Positions 21,456 to 29,737 of a stretch of DNA of 64,000 nt are shown here, piece by piece. The position numbers and the translations under genes are program-made. Each line of letters opens with the position of its first letter. Position 1 is the stretch's first letter. The DNA is taken from NCBI RefSeq assembly GCF_001548235.1, contig NZ_AP014938.1, forward strand, positions 310,001 to 374,000, written 5' to 3'. The stretch comes from Rothia mucilaginosa. Lineage in GTDB: Bacteria; Actinomycetota; Actinomycetes; Actinomycetales; Micrococcaceae. The notes below the pieces were generated by a model that was given only the letters and a program-made list of their open reading frames with translations, ran no database searches and had not been told where the DNA came from.

Positions 21456-22760
21456 TTAAATCAGCTCTACAGCACCCTGGTTCTTCTTGCCACGGCGAAC
21501 CATCGCAAAACGACCGTGCAGCAGATCATCCTTAGAAATAGCTGCGTCCTCGCCCTGAACCTTCACGCCGTTCACCGAAGCGCCGCCCTCCTTCAGAATG
21601 CGACGAGCCTCAGAGTTAGACTTCGCAAAGCCCAGCTCAGTCAGAACAGAAATCATGTCCAGACGATCCTCGGTCAGCTTCGCAGAAGGAAGCTCCGCAA
21701 CCACAGACTCCAAGGTAGCCTCATCCAGAGCAGCGAAATCGCCCTTACCGAACAAAGCCTCCGAAGCAGCCACAGCCTGATCAGTAGCCTCAGTACCGTG
21801 AACTAGCGAAGTCACCAGGTACGCCAGAGTCTTCTGAGCCTCACGCTTAAACGGCTCCTTCTCAACCTTCTCCGCAAACTCAGCAATCTCAGCACGAGTC
21901 AAGAACGTAAAGACCTTCAGACGATCCACCACATCCGCATCCGCAGTGTTCAGCCAGAACTGGTAGAAAGCATACGGCGAGCACATCTGCGGGTTCAGCC
22001 AAATAGCGTTACCCTCACTCTTACCGAACTTAGTGCCATCAGAGTTAGTAATCAGCGGAGTACCAATAGCGTGAACGCTCTTACCCTCCACCTTACGAAT
22101 CAGCTCAGTACCGCTCGTCAGGTTACCCCACTGATCAGAACCACCGGTCTGCAGAGTACAACCGAAACGACGGTTCAGCTCCAAGAAGTCCAGGCCCTGC
22201 AGAATCTGGTACGAGAACTCGGTGTACGAAATGCCCTCATCAGAGTTCAGGCGCTTCGCAACAATCTCCTTCTTCACCATGGTGCCCACGCGGAAATGCT
22301 TACCAACATCGCGCAGCAGCTGCAGAGCAGACATCTGACCGCTCCAGTCCAGGTTATTCACCATGCGGGCAGCGTTCTCACCCTCGAAAGAGAGGAAACG
22401 CTCAATCTGAGCGCGCAGAGACTTAACCCACTCAGCAACAACCTCAGGAGAGTTCAGCACACGCTCAGAAGTCTGACGCGGATCACCAATCAAACCGGTG
22501 AAACCACCCACCAGACCCAGCGGCTTGTGACCAGCCAGCTGCAGACGACGCATCACCAGCAGCTGCACCAAGTGACCCAGGTGCAAAGAAGCCGCAGTCG
22601 GATCATAACCCGTATAGAAAGTCAGGCTCTCCTCGCTCAGCGCCTTCTCCAGAGCAGCCTCGTCAGTGCTCACGTGCACCAGGCCGCGCCACTTCAGCTC
22701 CTGCCAAATATTCTCGAAGGTATCGTCATTATGCTGCGCGTTGAGGATCTCGGCAGACAT
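21456..22760 (-). CDS. tyrS: Tyrosyl-tRNA synthetase
   Basis: Charges tRNA-Tyr. The class-I HIGH motif appears as YDPTAASLHLGHL and the KMSKS loop as TKFGKSEGNAIW. A C-terminal S4 domain is present (LGFAKSNSEARRILKEGGAS). The ATG at 22760 is preceded by GGGAG; the in-frame ATG 15 bp further upstream has no ribosome binding site. At 434 aa the length is normal. No T-box leader is visible in the 166 bp between this gene and the helicase gene. Confidence 0.96.
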   Translation of the reverse strand: MSAEILNAQHNDDTFENIWQELKWRGLVHVSTDEAALEKALSEESLTFYTGYDPTAASLHLGHLVQLLVMRRLQLAGHKPLGLVGGFTGLIGDPRQTSERVLNSPEVVAEWVKSLRAQIERFLSFEGENAARMVNNLDWSGQMSALQLLRDVGKHFRVGTMVKKEIVAKRLNSDEGISYTEFSYQILQGLDFLELNRRFGCTLQTGGSDQWGNLTSGTELIRKVEGKSVHAIGTPLITNSDGTKFGKSEGNAIWLNPQMCSPYAFYQFWLNTADADVVDRLKVFTFLTRAEIAEFAEKVEKEPFKREAQKTLAYLVTSLVHGTEATDQAVAASEALFGKGDFAALDEATLESVVAELPSAKLTEDRLDMISVLTELGFAKSNSEARRILKEGGASVNGVKVQGEDAAISKDDLLHGRFAMVRRGKKNQGAVELI

Positions 22761-22926
22761 GCTTCTCCCATTCACAAGGTAACAACGCCCGAAGGCGCTC
22801 GAACAAAATATGTAACAAGCCTAGCACCGCACCAGCCCAAACGCTCAGAAAAACCCAAGCGAGCGCCCAAACCGGTGCGGCACCGGCTCACAGAAATAAC
22901 AGATAGAGGCTACACAAGCCACCAGG

Positions 22927-25221
22927 CTACAGACCCGCGGGCATCCGCGAACCCACCATGTGCAGGCGCTGAGTCGGACGAGTCATCGACACGTACAAAT
23001 CACCCACAGCACCATCAGCATCATCAATCAGCTGCTGCGGCTCAACAATCACCACAACATCAAACTCCAGGCCCTTCGCCTCCCACGGAGTCAGAACCAG
23101 CACCTGATTCTCCAACGCAGTCTGCGCGGTACCCGTACGATCAGCATGGGCACGAGCCACAGCCTGAGCCGTCTGAACATACAGGCTCGGCGGGCACACC
23201 ACACCAATCAGAGCGCCACCCGAATGAGCGACCTCCTCACTGACCACAGCCACGGTCTGCTCCACAACAGACTCGGAAGCAACCTCATGAACCAGCGGAG
23301 CCCAACGGCCCTCACGCACAGCACGAGGCGCAGACACCTCATAGCCAGCAGCCTGAGCAACCGACACCGCCGCCTCCGCAATCTGAGCCGGAGTACGGTA
23401 ATTAATCGTCAGCTCCTCCAGAGTGAAACGATCACCGACAAACGGCTCCAACGCCTGCGACCACGAGGAAGCAGCCGCAGCAGAAGAAGCCTGAGCAATA
23501 TCGCCCACAATCGTGAACGACTTCATCGGGCAACGACGCATCAGCAGACGCCACTGCATGGGCGAGAGCTCCTGAGCCTCATCCACCACAATATGGCCAT
23601 ACGCCCACGTACGATCAGCCGACGCCGCAGCCGCAGCAGTCATACGCTCGCCACGAACCTCATTCATCATCGCAATCTGCTCAGGAGTAATCACGCCATC
23701 AGCGCCAATATCCTCCAGCGACTGGTGAACATTCTCCAGAGCCTTCGCCGCATTCTCAAGGTTCGCGCGATGCTCCGCCGCAGCACGAGCCGCAGCAGCC
23801 GCACCGGTCACCTTCGAAAAATCACCCAAAAGCTCAGCAGCCTCATCCAACAGAGGAACATCAGCCTCCGTGAAAGGGGCATCCGCCGGGCGAGCCAGCA
23901 GCTCACGCTCAGCCTTCGACAACTCACGAGTCGCAGACTCCAGATAGTGCGGCTTCGAGAACAGCGAGCGCAACAGAGTCTCCGGTGACAGCGGCATCCA
24001 CGCCAGGTTCAAGGCACGGCGCACATCCATCGAGGCACGCACATCATCCTGCAGATACGGACGCTCCACCACACGACCCGCCGCACGGTTCAGCTGATCA
24101 TCCAGCTTCGCGGTCAGCTCCTTCAACAGAATCTTCACGAACGTCTCACGAGCCTCATTATGCGGCTTGCCCGTCGAACGAGCACGAGAACGAGCCGAAC
24201 GAACCATCTCCGGAGTCAGCTCAACATCAGTGCCCTCAACATTCAGACGCTGAACCTGAGCCGGCACCTTCTGACGATCCGCCACCGCACGCTTAATAAC
24301 CTTCACCATGCGCAAATCGCCCTTCAACGCGGCAACCGCACGGTCCTTCTCAGGCACAGCACGCAGACCCGGATACAGGGTCGCCAACGAAGACATCACC
24401 ACGCCGGTCTCACCCAGCGAAGGAAGCACACGCTCGATATACCACATGAACGAATTCGACGGACCAACCACCAGCACGCCAGCCTTCGACAGGCGCTCAC
24501 GGTTCGTATACAGCAGGTACGCCGCACGATGCAGCGCCACAGCAGTCTTACCGGTACCCGGACCACCCTGCACAACACGCACGCCCGGCAGCTCCGAGCG
24601 GATAATCGCATCCTGCTCAGCCTGAATCGTCGCCACAATATCGCCCATGCGGCCGGTACGCTTCTTATTCAACGCCGCAAGCAGAGCGCCCTCACCGTGG
24701 AGGGCGTCCTCATCCTGCAGCATCTCCGAATCGAAGACCTCATCCTCAATATTTACGACAGTGCGGCCCTCAAGCATCAGGTGACGGCGGCGGCGCACAC
24801 CCATCGAGTGGAAAGCAGTCGCCTGATAGAACGTACCCGCCTCCGGAGCACGCCAGTCCATCAGCAAACGCTGCTGATTGCTATCCGTAATACCAATACG
24901 ACCGATATAACGCACCGCATCGGCGCCCTCACGATCCATATCCAGGCGGCCAAACGTCAGACGAGAATCCACAGCATTCAGCTGCGCCAAACGATCCTCA
25001 TAGTGAGTAGCAAAAGAGTCACGCTCCGAACGGTTCTGATGACCGCCCACCGCCTGATTCTTACGCACAGCAGCCAGCTTCTCAGCCGTCTCCTCACGGA
25101 GCTCATCCAGGCGAGCATACACGCGAGCAACATACTCACGCTCCGCAGCCATCTGCTCAGCAAACAGCTTCTCAGCCGCCGAAGAATCAGCAGGCTGCTG
25201 GGGTAGAGATTCAGATGACAC
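22927..25221 (-). CDS. HelD-like superfamily-1 helicase (RNA polymerase-associated)
   Basis: UvrD/Rep-fold ATPase of the HelD group. In actinobacteria such proteins bind RNA polymerase, help release it from stalled or non-specific complexes and can affect rifampicin sensitivity. The N-terminal coiled coil (residues about 14-65, AAEREYVARVYARLDELREE) is the arm inserted into the polymerase secondary channel in studied HelD proteins. Walker A is GGPGTGKTAVALHR and the Walker B region is IVVDEAQELSPMQWR. Helicase motif VI is visible near the C-terminus (SMTRPTQRLHMVG). The start is GTG with AAGGAG upstream. The polymerase link is from family knowledge. Confidence 0.85.
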   Translation of the reverse strand: MSSESLPQQPADSSAAEKLFAEQMAAEREYVARVYARLDELREETAEKLAAVRKNQAVGGHQNRSERDSFATHYEDRLAQLNAVDSRLTFGRLDMDREGADAVRYIGRIGITDSNQQRLLMDWRAPEAGTFYQATAFHSMGVRRRRHLMLEGRTVVNIEDEVFDSEMLQDEDALHGEGALLAALNKKRTGRMGDIVATIQAEQDAIIRSELPGVRVVQGGPGTGKTAVALHRAAYLLYTNRERLSKAGVLVVGPSNSFMWYIERVLPSLGETGVVMSSLATLYPGLRAVPEKDRAVAALKGDLRMVKVIKRAVADRQKVPAQVQRLNVEGTDVELTPEMVRSARSRARSTGKPHNEARETFVKILLKELTAKLDDQLNRAAGRVVERPYLQDDVRASMDVRRALNLAWMPLSPETLLRSLFSKPHYLESATRELSKAERELLARPADAPFTEADVPLLDEAAELLGDFSKVTGAAAAARAAAEHRANLENAAKALENVHQSLEDIGADGVITPEQIAMMNEVRGERMTAAAAASADRTWAYGHIVVDEAQELSPMQWRLLMRRCPMKSFTIVGDIAQASSAAAASSWSQALEPFVGDRFTLEELTINYRTPAQIAEAAVSVAQAAGYEVSAPRAVREGRWAPLVHEVASESVVEQTVAVVSEEVAHSGGALIGVVCPPSLYVQTAQAVARAHADRTGTAQTALENQVLVLTPWEAKGLEFDVVVIVEPQQLIDDADGAVGDLYVSMTRPTQRLHMVGSRMPAGL

Positions 25222-25360
25222 GTAAGCTCCTTAAACCTATGGTGCCTCAAAGACAGGGTGCGACAGACACCCAAAAATACGGGTCACTATTTTACAGGAC
25301 AGGCTCCGAAGGGCAGAAATATTACCCCCGCATAAAACCCACACAGGCATACACAGCAAA

Positions 25361-25389
25361 GTGCCCCACCGGCTCAACCGGCGGGGCAC
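25361..25389 (-). terminator. Terminator of apt
   Basis: GTGCCCC and GGGGCAC arms with an inner CCGG pair are followed on the minus strand by ACTTTGCTG. It lies about 60 bp after the apt stop codon. Confidence 0.7.
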
Positions 25390-25447
25390 CCCTCGTCAAT
25401 ATCGGCTGCGCACACCCAAAGGGCGGTCAGCCTCACACTCTATAAAA

Positions 25448-26023
25448 CTACTTCGACGGCAACGGGTACTCAGACACCAAGCTCAGCGTCTCAAGACGGT
25501 AACCGTCCAGCGCCTCACGGCCGCCCAGACCATCCAGCTCCAGAAGAGCGCCAACGCCGGCAACCTTCAGGTTCGCACGCTCCACCAGCTTCGCGGCAGC
25601 CACCAGGGTACCGCCAGTCGCCAGCAGATCATCCAGCAGAAGAACACGAGTGCCCGGCGCGAAATCATTACAGTGAATCTCAATCGCCGCGCTACCGTAC
25701 TCCAGCGCATACTCCTCACGGTACGTCTCACGCGGAAGCTTACCCGCCTTACGGACCGTCATAACGCCAGTACCGGTAGCGTACGCGAGCGCAGAAGCCA
25801 GCAAGAAACCGCGAGCCTCAACACCAGCCACCACATCAAACTGACCCTCAAAACGAGCAGCCAGCTCATCAATGCACGCCTTGAACACCTCAGCATTAGC
25901 GAAGAGAGTGGTCACATCGTAAAAGAGGATACCCTCGTGCGGGTAATTCGGAATCGTAGCGCAAGCAGCCGGAATCAACTGCTCAATAGGGGTTCGCGAA
26001 GCCTCAGAAGCGGGAACGCTCAT
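25448..26023 (-). CDS. apt: Adenine phosphoribosyltransferase
   Basis: Salvages adenine to AMP with PRPP. The PRPP-binding signature VLLLDDLLATGGTLVAA is clear, and the N-terminal GILFYDVTTL segment and VAGVEARGF loop match Apt. At 191 aa it is slightly longer than the E. coli enzyme. It is separated from the downstream helicase gene by a terminator. Confidence 0.94.
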   Translation of the reverse strand: MSVPASEASRTPIEQLIPAACATIPNYPHEGILFYDVTTLFANAEVFKACIDELAARFEGQFDVVAGVEARGFLLASALAYATGTGVMTVRKAGKLPRETYREEYALEYGSAAIEIHCNDFAPGTRVLLLDDLLATGGTLVAAAKLVERANLKVAGVGALLELDGLGGREALDGYRLETLSLVSEYPLPSK

Positions 26024-26157
26024 GCTCTCTCTTTCGTGAAGGGGATAGCCCCGGAAAAAACACTCGGGAACAATAACGCGGTAGAAGCCGCCTACAAGAT
26101 TCTACCCCCTTCACCCGCGGTTGTCCTCAGATGAACACCAAGAACCGTCTACCGGGA

Positions 26158-27732
26158 TTAGCCCCGCTGAATCAAAACCCGCAAGTCACGCTTAAGAATC
26201 TTGCCGGTCGGGCCCAGCGGCATGCTCTCCACCATCACGTAGCGGCGAGGATACTTATACGCCGCCAAACGAGTACGCGCCAACGCATTCAACTCCGCCT
26301 GCAGCACACCCTCATCAGCACCCGGACGCGGCATCACCACGGCGACGACCTCCTCGCCCACGCGCTCATCCGGCACACCCAACACCGCTACCGACTGCAC
26401 CTGCTCATGGGTATAGAGAACATCCTCAATCTCACGCGGATACACCGAATAGCCGTTACGCAGAACCATGTCCTTAATACGATCCACAATAAAAATATTG
26501 CCCTGCTCATCAACACGAGCAACATCGCCGGTCGCAAACCACTCGCCGTCAAAAACCTCAGCAGTAGCCGCCGGATTATTCCAGTAGCCAGCCATCACAT
26601 TCTCACCGCGCACCCACAGCTGACCGCTCACACCCGGCGTGCACTCAGAACCTTCCGGGCAACGGACCTGCACCTGCACGCCCGGCAGCACACGACCCAC
26701 CGAACCGAGCACCATGCCAAACTCCGCCTGATTAAACGAAACCACCGGCGACGTCTCACTCAAACCGTAGCCCTCATACACCGGGCACTCAATCAGCGTT
26801 TTCAACGCAGAATGCACCGGCGCAGGCAACGGCGAACCGCCCGAAATACCGAAACGGATGCGACCACGCAGCGAGCGCGCACGCTCAGGCTCAGCCTCCA
26901 GCGCCGCCGCTAACGACACATACATGCTCGGGACCGCCGCCAACACCGACACCCCCGCACGCTCCATCAGATTCAGCGCACCATCAGGGGTAAAACGCGG
27001 CAGCAAAGCAACCGTAGCCGACGCCGCAAACGCCGCGTTCATCGACACCGTCTGACCAAACGCGTGGAACAGCGGAAGACCGCCAAAAATGACGTCCTCA
27101 GCGGTGAAACCAAAAACGCTCACGCAACTACGAGCATTCGAGAGGATATTCGCGTGAGTCAGCGTCGCACCCTTCGGGCGGCCCGTCGTACCCGAGGTGT
27201 ACAGAATAATCGCCGGGTCACTCGCCGCCACCGGGACAGGCTCCAGCACCGCATCGGACAGCCCATCAAAAGGAGCCATCGGTGAGCCCTCTCCCCCGGT
27301 GAAAATCTCGCAACGAATCGAGCCGTTCTTCACCGGCACCGTCGAGGAAGCCTCCGACGCCAGACGAGTACCCGCAAAAGCAAAAAGCACCTTCGCTCCG
27401 CTATCGCGCAGATGATACTCCAGCTCAGCACCCGACAACAGCGGATTCAACGGAACACAAATCGCACCCGCAGCCACAATGCCGTAATACAGTGCCGGCA
27501 TCAACGCCACATTCGGCATAGACAACGCCACACGGTCACCGCGCTCAACACCGAGCGCCGCCAAATGACGCTGAACCTGCGCGGTAGCGGACGCCAACTG
27601 CGCGTAGCTCACCACCTGCACATCAGCAGAGTCAGAAGCCGGAATCGCCAAAGCCGCCTTAGCCCCGGCATCAGAAGCAGCCTCCGCCAACAGGTAGGCA
27701 ATATTGTTCGCTGAATCGTGCATTTCAGACAT
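26158..27732 (-). CDS. AMP-dependent acyl-CoA synthetase / ligase
   Basis: ANL-superfamily enzyme that activates a carboxylic acid through an acyl-adenylate. The P-loop-like AMP motif is IILYTSGTTGRPKGATLTHAN. The YGLSETSP motif and the GEWFATGDVARVDEQGNIFI segment are in order. The C-terminal catalytic lysine is in GPTGKILKRDLR. At 524 aa it resembles long- or medium-chain fatty acyl-CoA ligases (FadD-like), but substrate cannot be read from sequence. The stop codon lies in a GGG/CCC-type hairpin. No beta-oxidation genes are adjacent. Confidence 0.85.
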   Translation of the reverse strand: MSEMHDSANNIAYLLAEAASDAGAKAALAIPASDSADVQVVSYAQLASATAQVQRHLAALGVERGDRVALSMPNVALMPALYYGIVAAGAICVPLNPLLSGAELEYHLRDSGAKVLFAFAGTRLASEASSTVPVKNGSIRCEIFTGGEGSPMAPFDGLSDAVLEPVPVAASDPAIILYTSGTTGRPKGATLTHANILSNARSCVSVFGFTAEDVIFGGLPLFHAFGQTVSMNAAFAASATVALLPRFTPDGALNLMERAGVSVLAAVPSMYVSLAAALEAEPERARSLRGRIRFGISGGSPLPAPVHSALKTLIECPVYEGYGLSETSPVVSFNQAEFGMVLGSVGRVLPGVQVQVRCPEGSECTPGVSGQLWVRGENVMAGYWNNPAATAEVFDGEWFATGDVARVDEQGNIFIVDRIKDMVLRNGYSVYPREIEDVLYTHEQVQSVAVLGVPDERVGEEVVAVVMPRPGADEGVLQAELNALARTRLAAYKYPRRYVMVESMPLGPTGKILKRDLRVLIQRG

Positions 27733-27884
27733 GATAGAAAACTCTCACCACAGAAAAATCGGTATATCTAGAAGAGGAGAAGCCGAGCTAGAAGCCCGGC
27801 AAAGAGCCCGAAGACAGCAGAAGGGCGTACCCTCAACCGCTCCCCCGAAACATCAGAAGAACAGCGCAAGATACGCCCCAGCTA

Positions 27885-28370
27885 CTACTGAGCAGCAGAC
27901 CAATCCAAGAAGCTCTCGGCAAGCGCAGCCCCGCCATTGGGGTCACGAGTAACCACTATGACCGTATCGTCACCGGCAATAGTGCCCATAATCGCTTCAA
28001 GACCGCCCTGATCAATCGACGACGCCAAGAACTGCGCAGCACCCGGAGGAGTACGCAGAACCGTAATATTTGCCGAACCCTCAGCGGTAATCAGCAGTTC
28101 CTTAAACAGGGAAATCATACGGGCATCAGGTGCAGTACCACCGCCACGACGGGCAGGGTAATTCGGCACAGCATAAATCAGGCCGGCGCCTTCATCGCGG
28201 ATGCGCTCAGCGCCAATTTCAACAAGATCACGGGAAAGGGTCGCCTGAGTAACCTTCATACCATCATCGGTCAGGTACTGCGCCAGTTCAGCCTGGGAGC
28301 GGACACGTCGGGTCTGCAGCAATTCAACGATGCGTGCCTGACGCGCGATCTTGGTCGAGGGGAAAGGCAT
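27885..28370 (-). CDS. argR: Arginine repressor
   Basis: Arginine-dependent regulator of arginine metabolism. The N-terminal winged-helix domain begins at STKIARQARIVELLQT and includes the SQAELAQYL and VTQATLSRDL helices. The C-terminal domain ends with the arginine-binding segment GTIAGDDTVIVV. The ATG at 28370 is supported by GAAGAGAT; the frame runs further upstream (to 28442) without a usable site. No arg biosynthesis genes are next to it. A palindrome at 28468-28485 could be its own operator. Confidence 0.93.
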   Translation of the reverse strand: MPFPSTKIARQARIVELLQTRRVRSQAELAQYLTDDGMKVTQATLSRDLVEIGAERIRDEGAGLIYAVPNYPARRGGGTAPDARMISLFKELLITAEGSANITVLRTPPGAAQFLASSIDQGGLEAIMGTIAGDDTVIVVTRDPNGGAALAESFLDWSAAQ

Positions 28371-28467
28371 AATATCTCTTCTTCCTACGGTGCCAATCAC
28401 GAATTCAGAACGGAGCTGCCCAACGGTGGCGCAGCGCAACATTCTTTACTACCCAAGATAATACATA

Positions 28468-28485
28468 TGCACATAAATATGCGCA
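28468..28485. promoter_or_regulatory. Candidate ARG box upstream of argR
   Basis: The 18-bp sequence TGCACATAAATATGCGCA is a near-palindrome with 7-bp arms (one mismatch) around a 4-bp centre. The length and AT-rich centre match the ARG-box layout. It lies about 100 bp upstream of the argR ATG, consistent with autoregulation. Confidence 0.4.
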
Positions 28486-28674
28486 CCAAATACGGATTAT
28501 TCCAAGATATGGGGGAAATTTCAGGGTTTATCTCACCAGCTGTCACGCAAAACGCCGCGAATGTAGCGTGTATCTACACATTCGGGCGCATAACCTCGCA
28601 ATGAATGCATAGCGTGCAAGAATATTGTGGGCTGGGGCGCCGCACCGATCAAGAAACCCCCGGTACGCGAGCAC

Positions 28675-28723
28675 GAAAAAGGAGCCCGCCTCCAGCACAC
28701 CACGTGCGCCAGAAACAGGCTCC
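28675..28723 (-). terminator. Terminator of the acidic membrane protein gene
   Basis: GGAGCC/GGCTCC arms (28681-28686, 28718-28723) with an inner GCGCAC/GTGTGC stem. TTTTT follows on the minus strand. Confidence 0.7.
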
Positions 28724-28766
28724 CTCAACAAAACCTTGACCGGTCAGTCCTTAGGATTCAGAACGC

Positions 28767-29546
28767 CTAGCGCTCGTCCTCCACCAGACCGTCCAGATCC
28801 TCATACTCGACATCGCGCGAACGGCGGTTCAGCCACACAGCAAAACCCAGACCCAGCAAAAGCACCAGCACCGCACCAACAATACTTGCGATACCGGCAA
28901 AACGCTCAGCATTCACGCTTGCCTCAGTCACAGGCTTCAACGTGCCCTTCTCAGCGGTGTAGACAACCTCGAGGTTTCCGTTCTTCTCCACCAGCAGGCC
29001 ATCCACCTCACGCGGGAACTCGGAGGGAACATCACCAGTCTGCGAACCGCGGAACTCAATCGGAGCCCCCGAAGTCACCTGATACTTATCCTTCAGGTTC
29101 GACACATAGGTCTTACCGTTCAGCGCGTCATCAGCCGGCAAATTGCCCTTATAACGAGCCACATTACCCTTCGTAATCAGGTCAGGAGTCAGATCCTGGT
29201 AGGTGCCCTGAATAACCCAGCTCTTACCGGCATACTCAGCGTTATTATTCACCGACGCAAAAGCACGGACACCCACAACAGCCAAAACAATGGAAAGAAT
29301 AACCGCAACAGCAGCAGAAAGAACCGACAGCCAGTTCACGCCCGGACGGTCATCCAGCTCTTCCTCACTCATCGCGAAAAGAGAGGAGTTCTCTTCCTCA
29401 TCGTCGTAATCCTCGTACTCGTCGTACTCCTCATATTCAGAATCCTCGTACTGAGAATCACCATACTCAGAATCTTCAAAGTAGGTTTCTTCGACCTCCG
29501 ACTGTGACAGCTCATCCTGCTCGCGCGAGTTCTCTCGATTAGCCAT
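28767..29546 (-). CDS. Membrane protein with acidic Tyr/Asp/Glu repeat N-terminus
   Basis: I do not recognise the family. Residues about 15-57 form a strongly acidic segment built from SEY/SQY-type units (for example FEDSEYGDSQYEDSEY). It is probably cytoplasmic and disordered. A membrane helix at about 75-102 (WLSVLSAAVAVILSIVLAVVG) leads to an extracytoplasmic domain of roughly 115 residues. A second helix is at about 215-240 (IASIVGAVLVLLLGLGFAVW), and the tail is again acidic. The ATG at 29546 has GGGAGAGAG upstream; an alternative GTG lies 15 bp earlier. It is flanked by argR and pheT and has its own terminator, so function cannot be inferred from context. Confidence 0.65.
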   Translation of the reverse strand: MANRENSREQDELSQSEVEETYFEDSEYGDSQYEDSEYEEYDEYEDYDDEEENSSLFAMSEEELDDRPGVNWLSVLSAAVAVILSIVLAVVGVRAFASVNNNAEYAGKSWVIQGTYQDLTPDLITKGNVARYKGNLPADDALNGKTYVSNLKDKYQVTSGAPIEFRGSQTGDVPSEFPREVDGLLVEKNGNLEVVYTAEKGTLKPVTEASVNAERFAGIASIVGAVLVLLLGLGFAVWLNRRSRDVEYEDLDGLVEDER

Positions 29547-29672
29547 TACTCTCTCCCTCACTTCATCTATCTTCTAGGGTACCCATAACCACATGAGTTC
29601 ACCAACGAAAGCGCTTATCAACGCTTCATAAACCAACCCCACCGGTAAACCCGCTACACAACACCAAAAGCT

Positions 29673-29703
29673 ACGGGGTGGGAGCCAACAACTCCCACCC
29701 CGT
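29673..29703 (-). terminator. Terminator of pheST
   Basis: Perfect 12-bp arms ACGGGGTGGGAG and CTCCCACCCCGT with a 7-nt loop. The minus-strand tail is AGCTTTTGG. Confidence 0.8.
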
Positions 29704-29737
29704 CAGCACTAGGCATTACGCCATAGGGTCAGACCGG

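Noticed and set aside
28543..28731. 62-codon frame between argR and the acidic membrane protein gene
   Set aside because: It lies across a clear terminator hairpin and has no ribosome binding site or conserved features.
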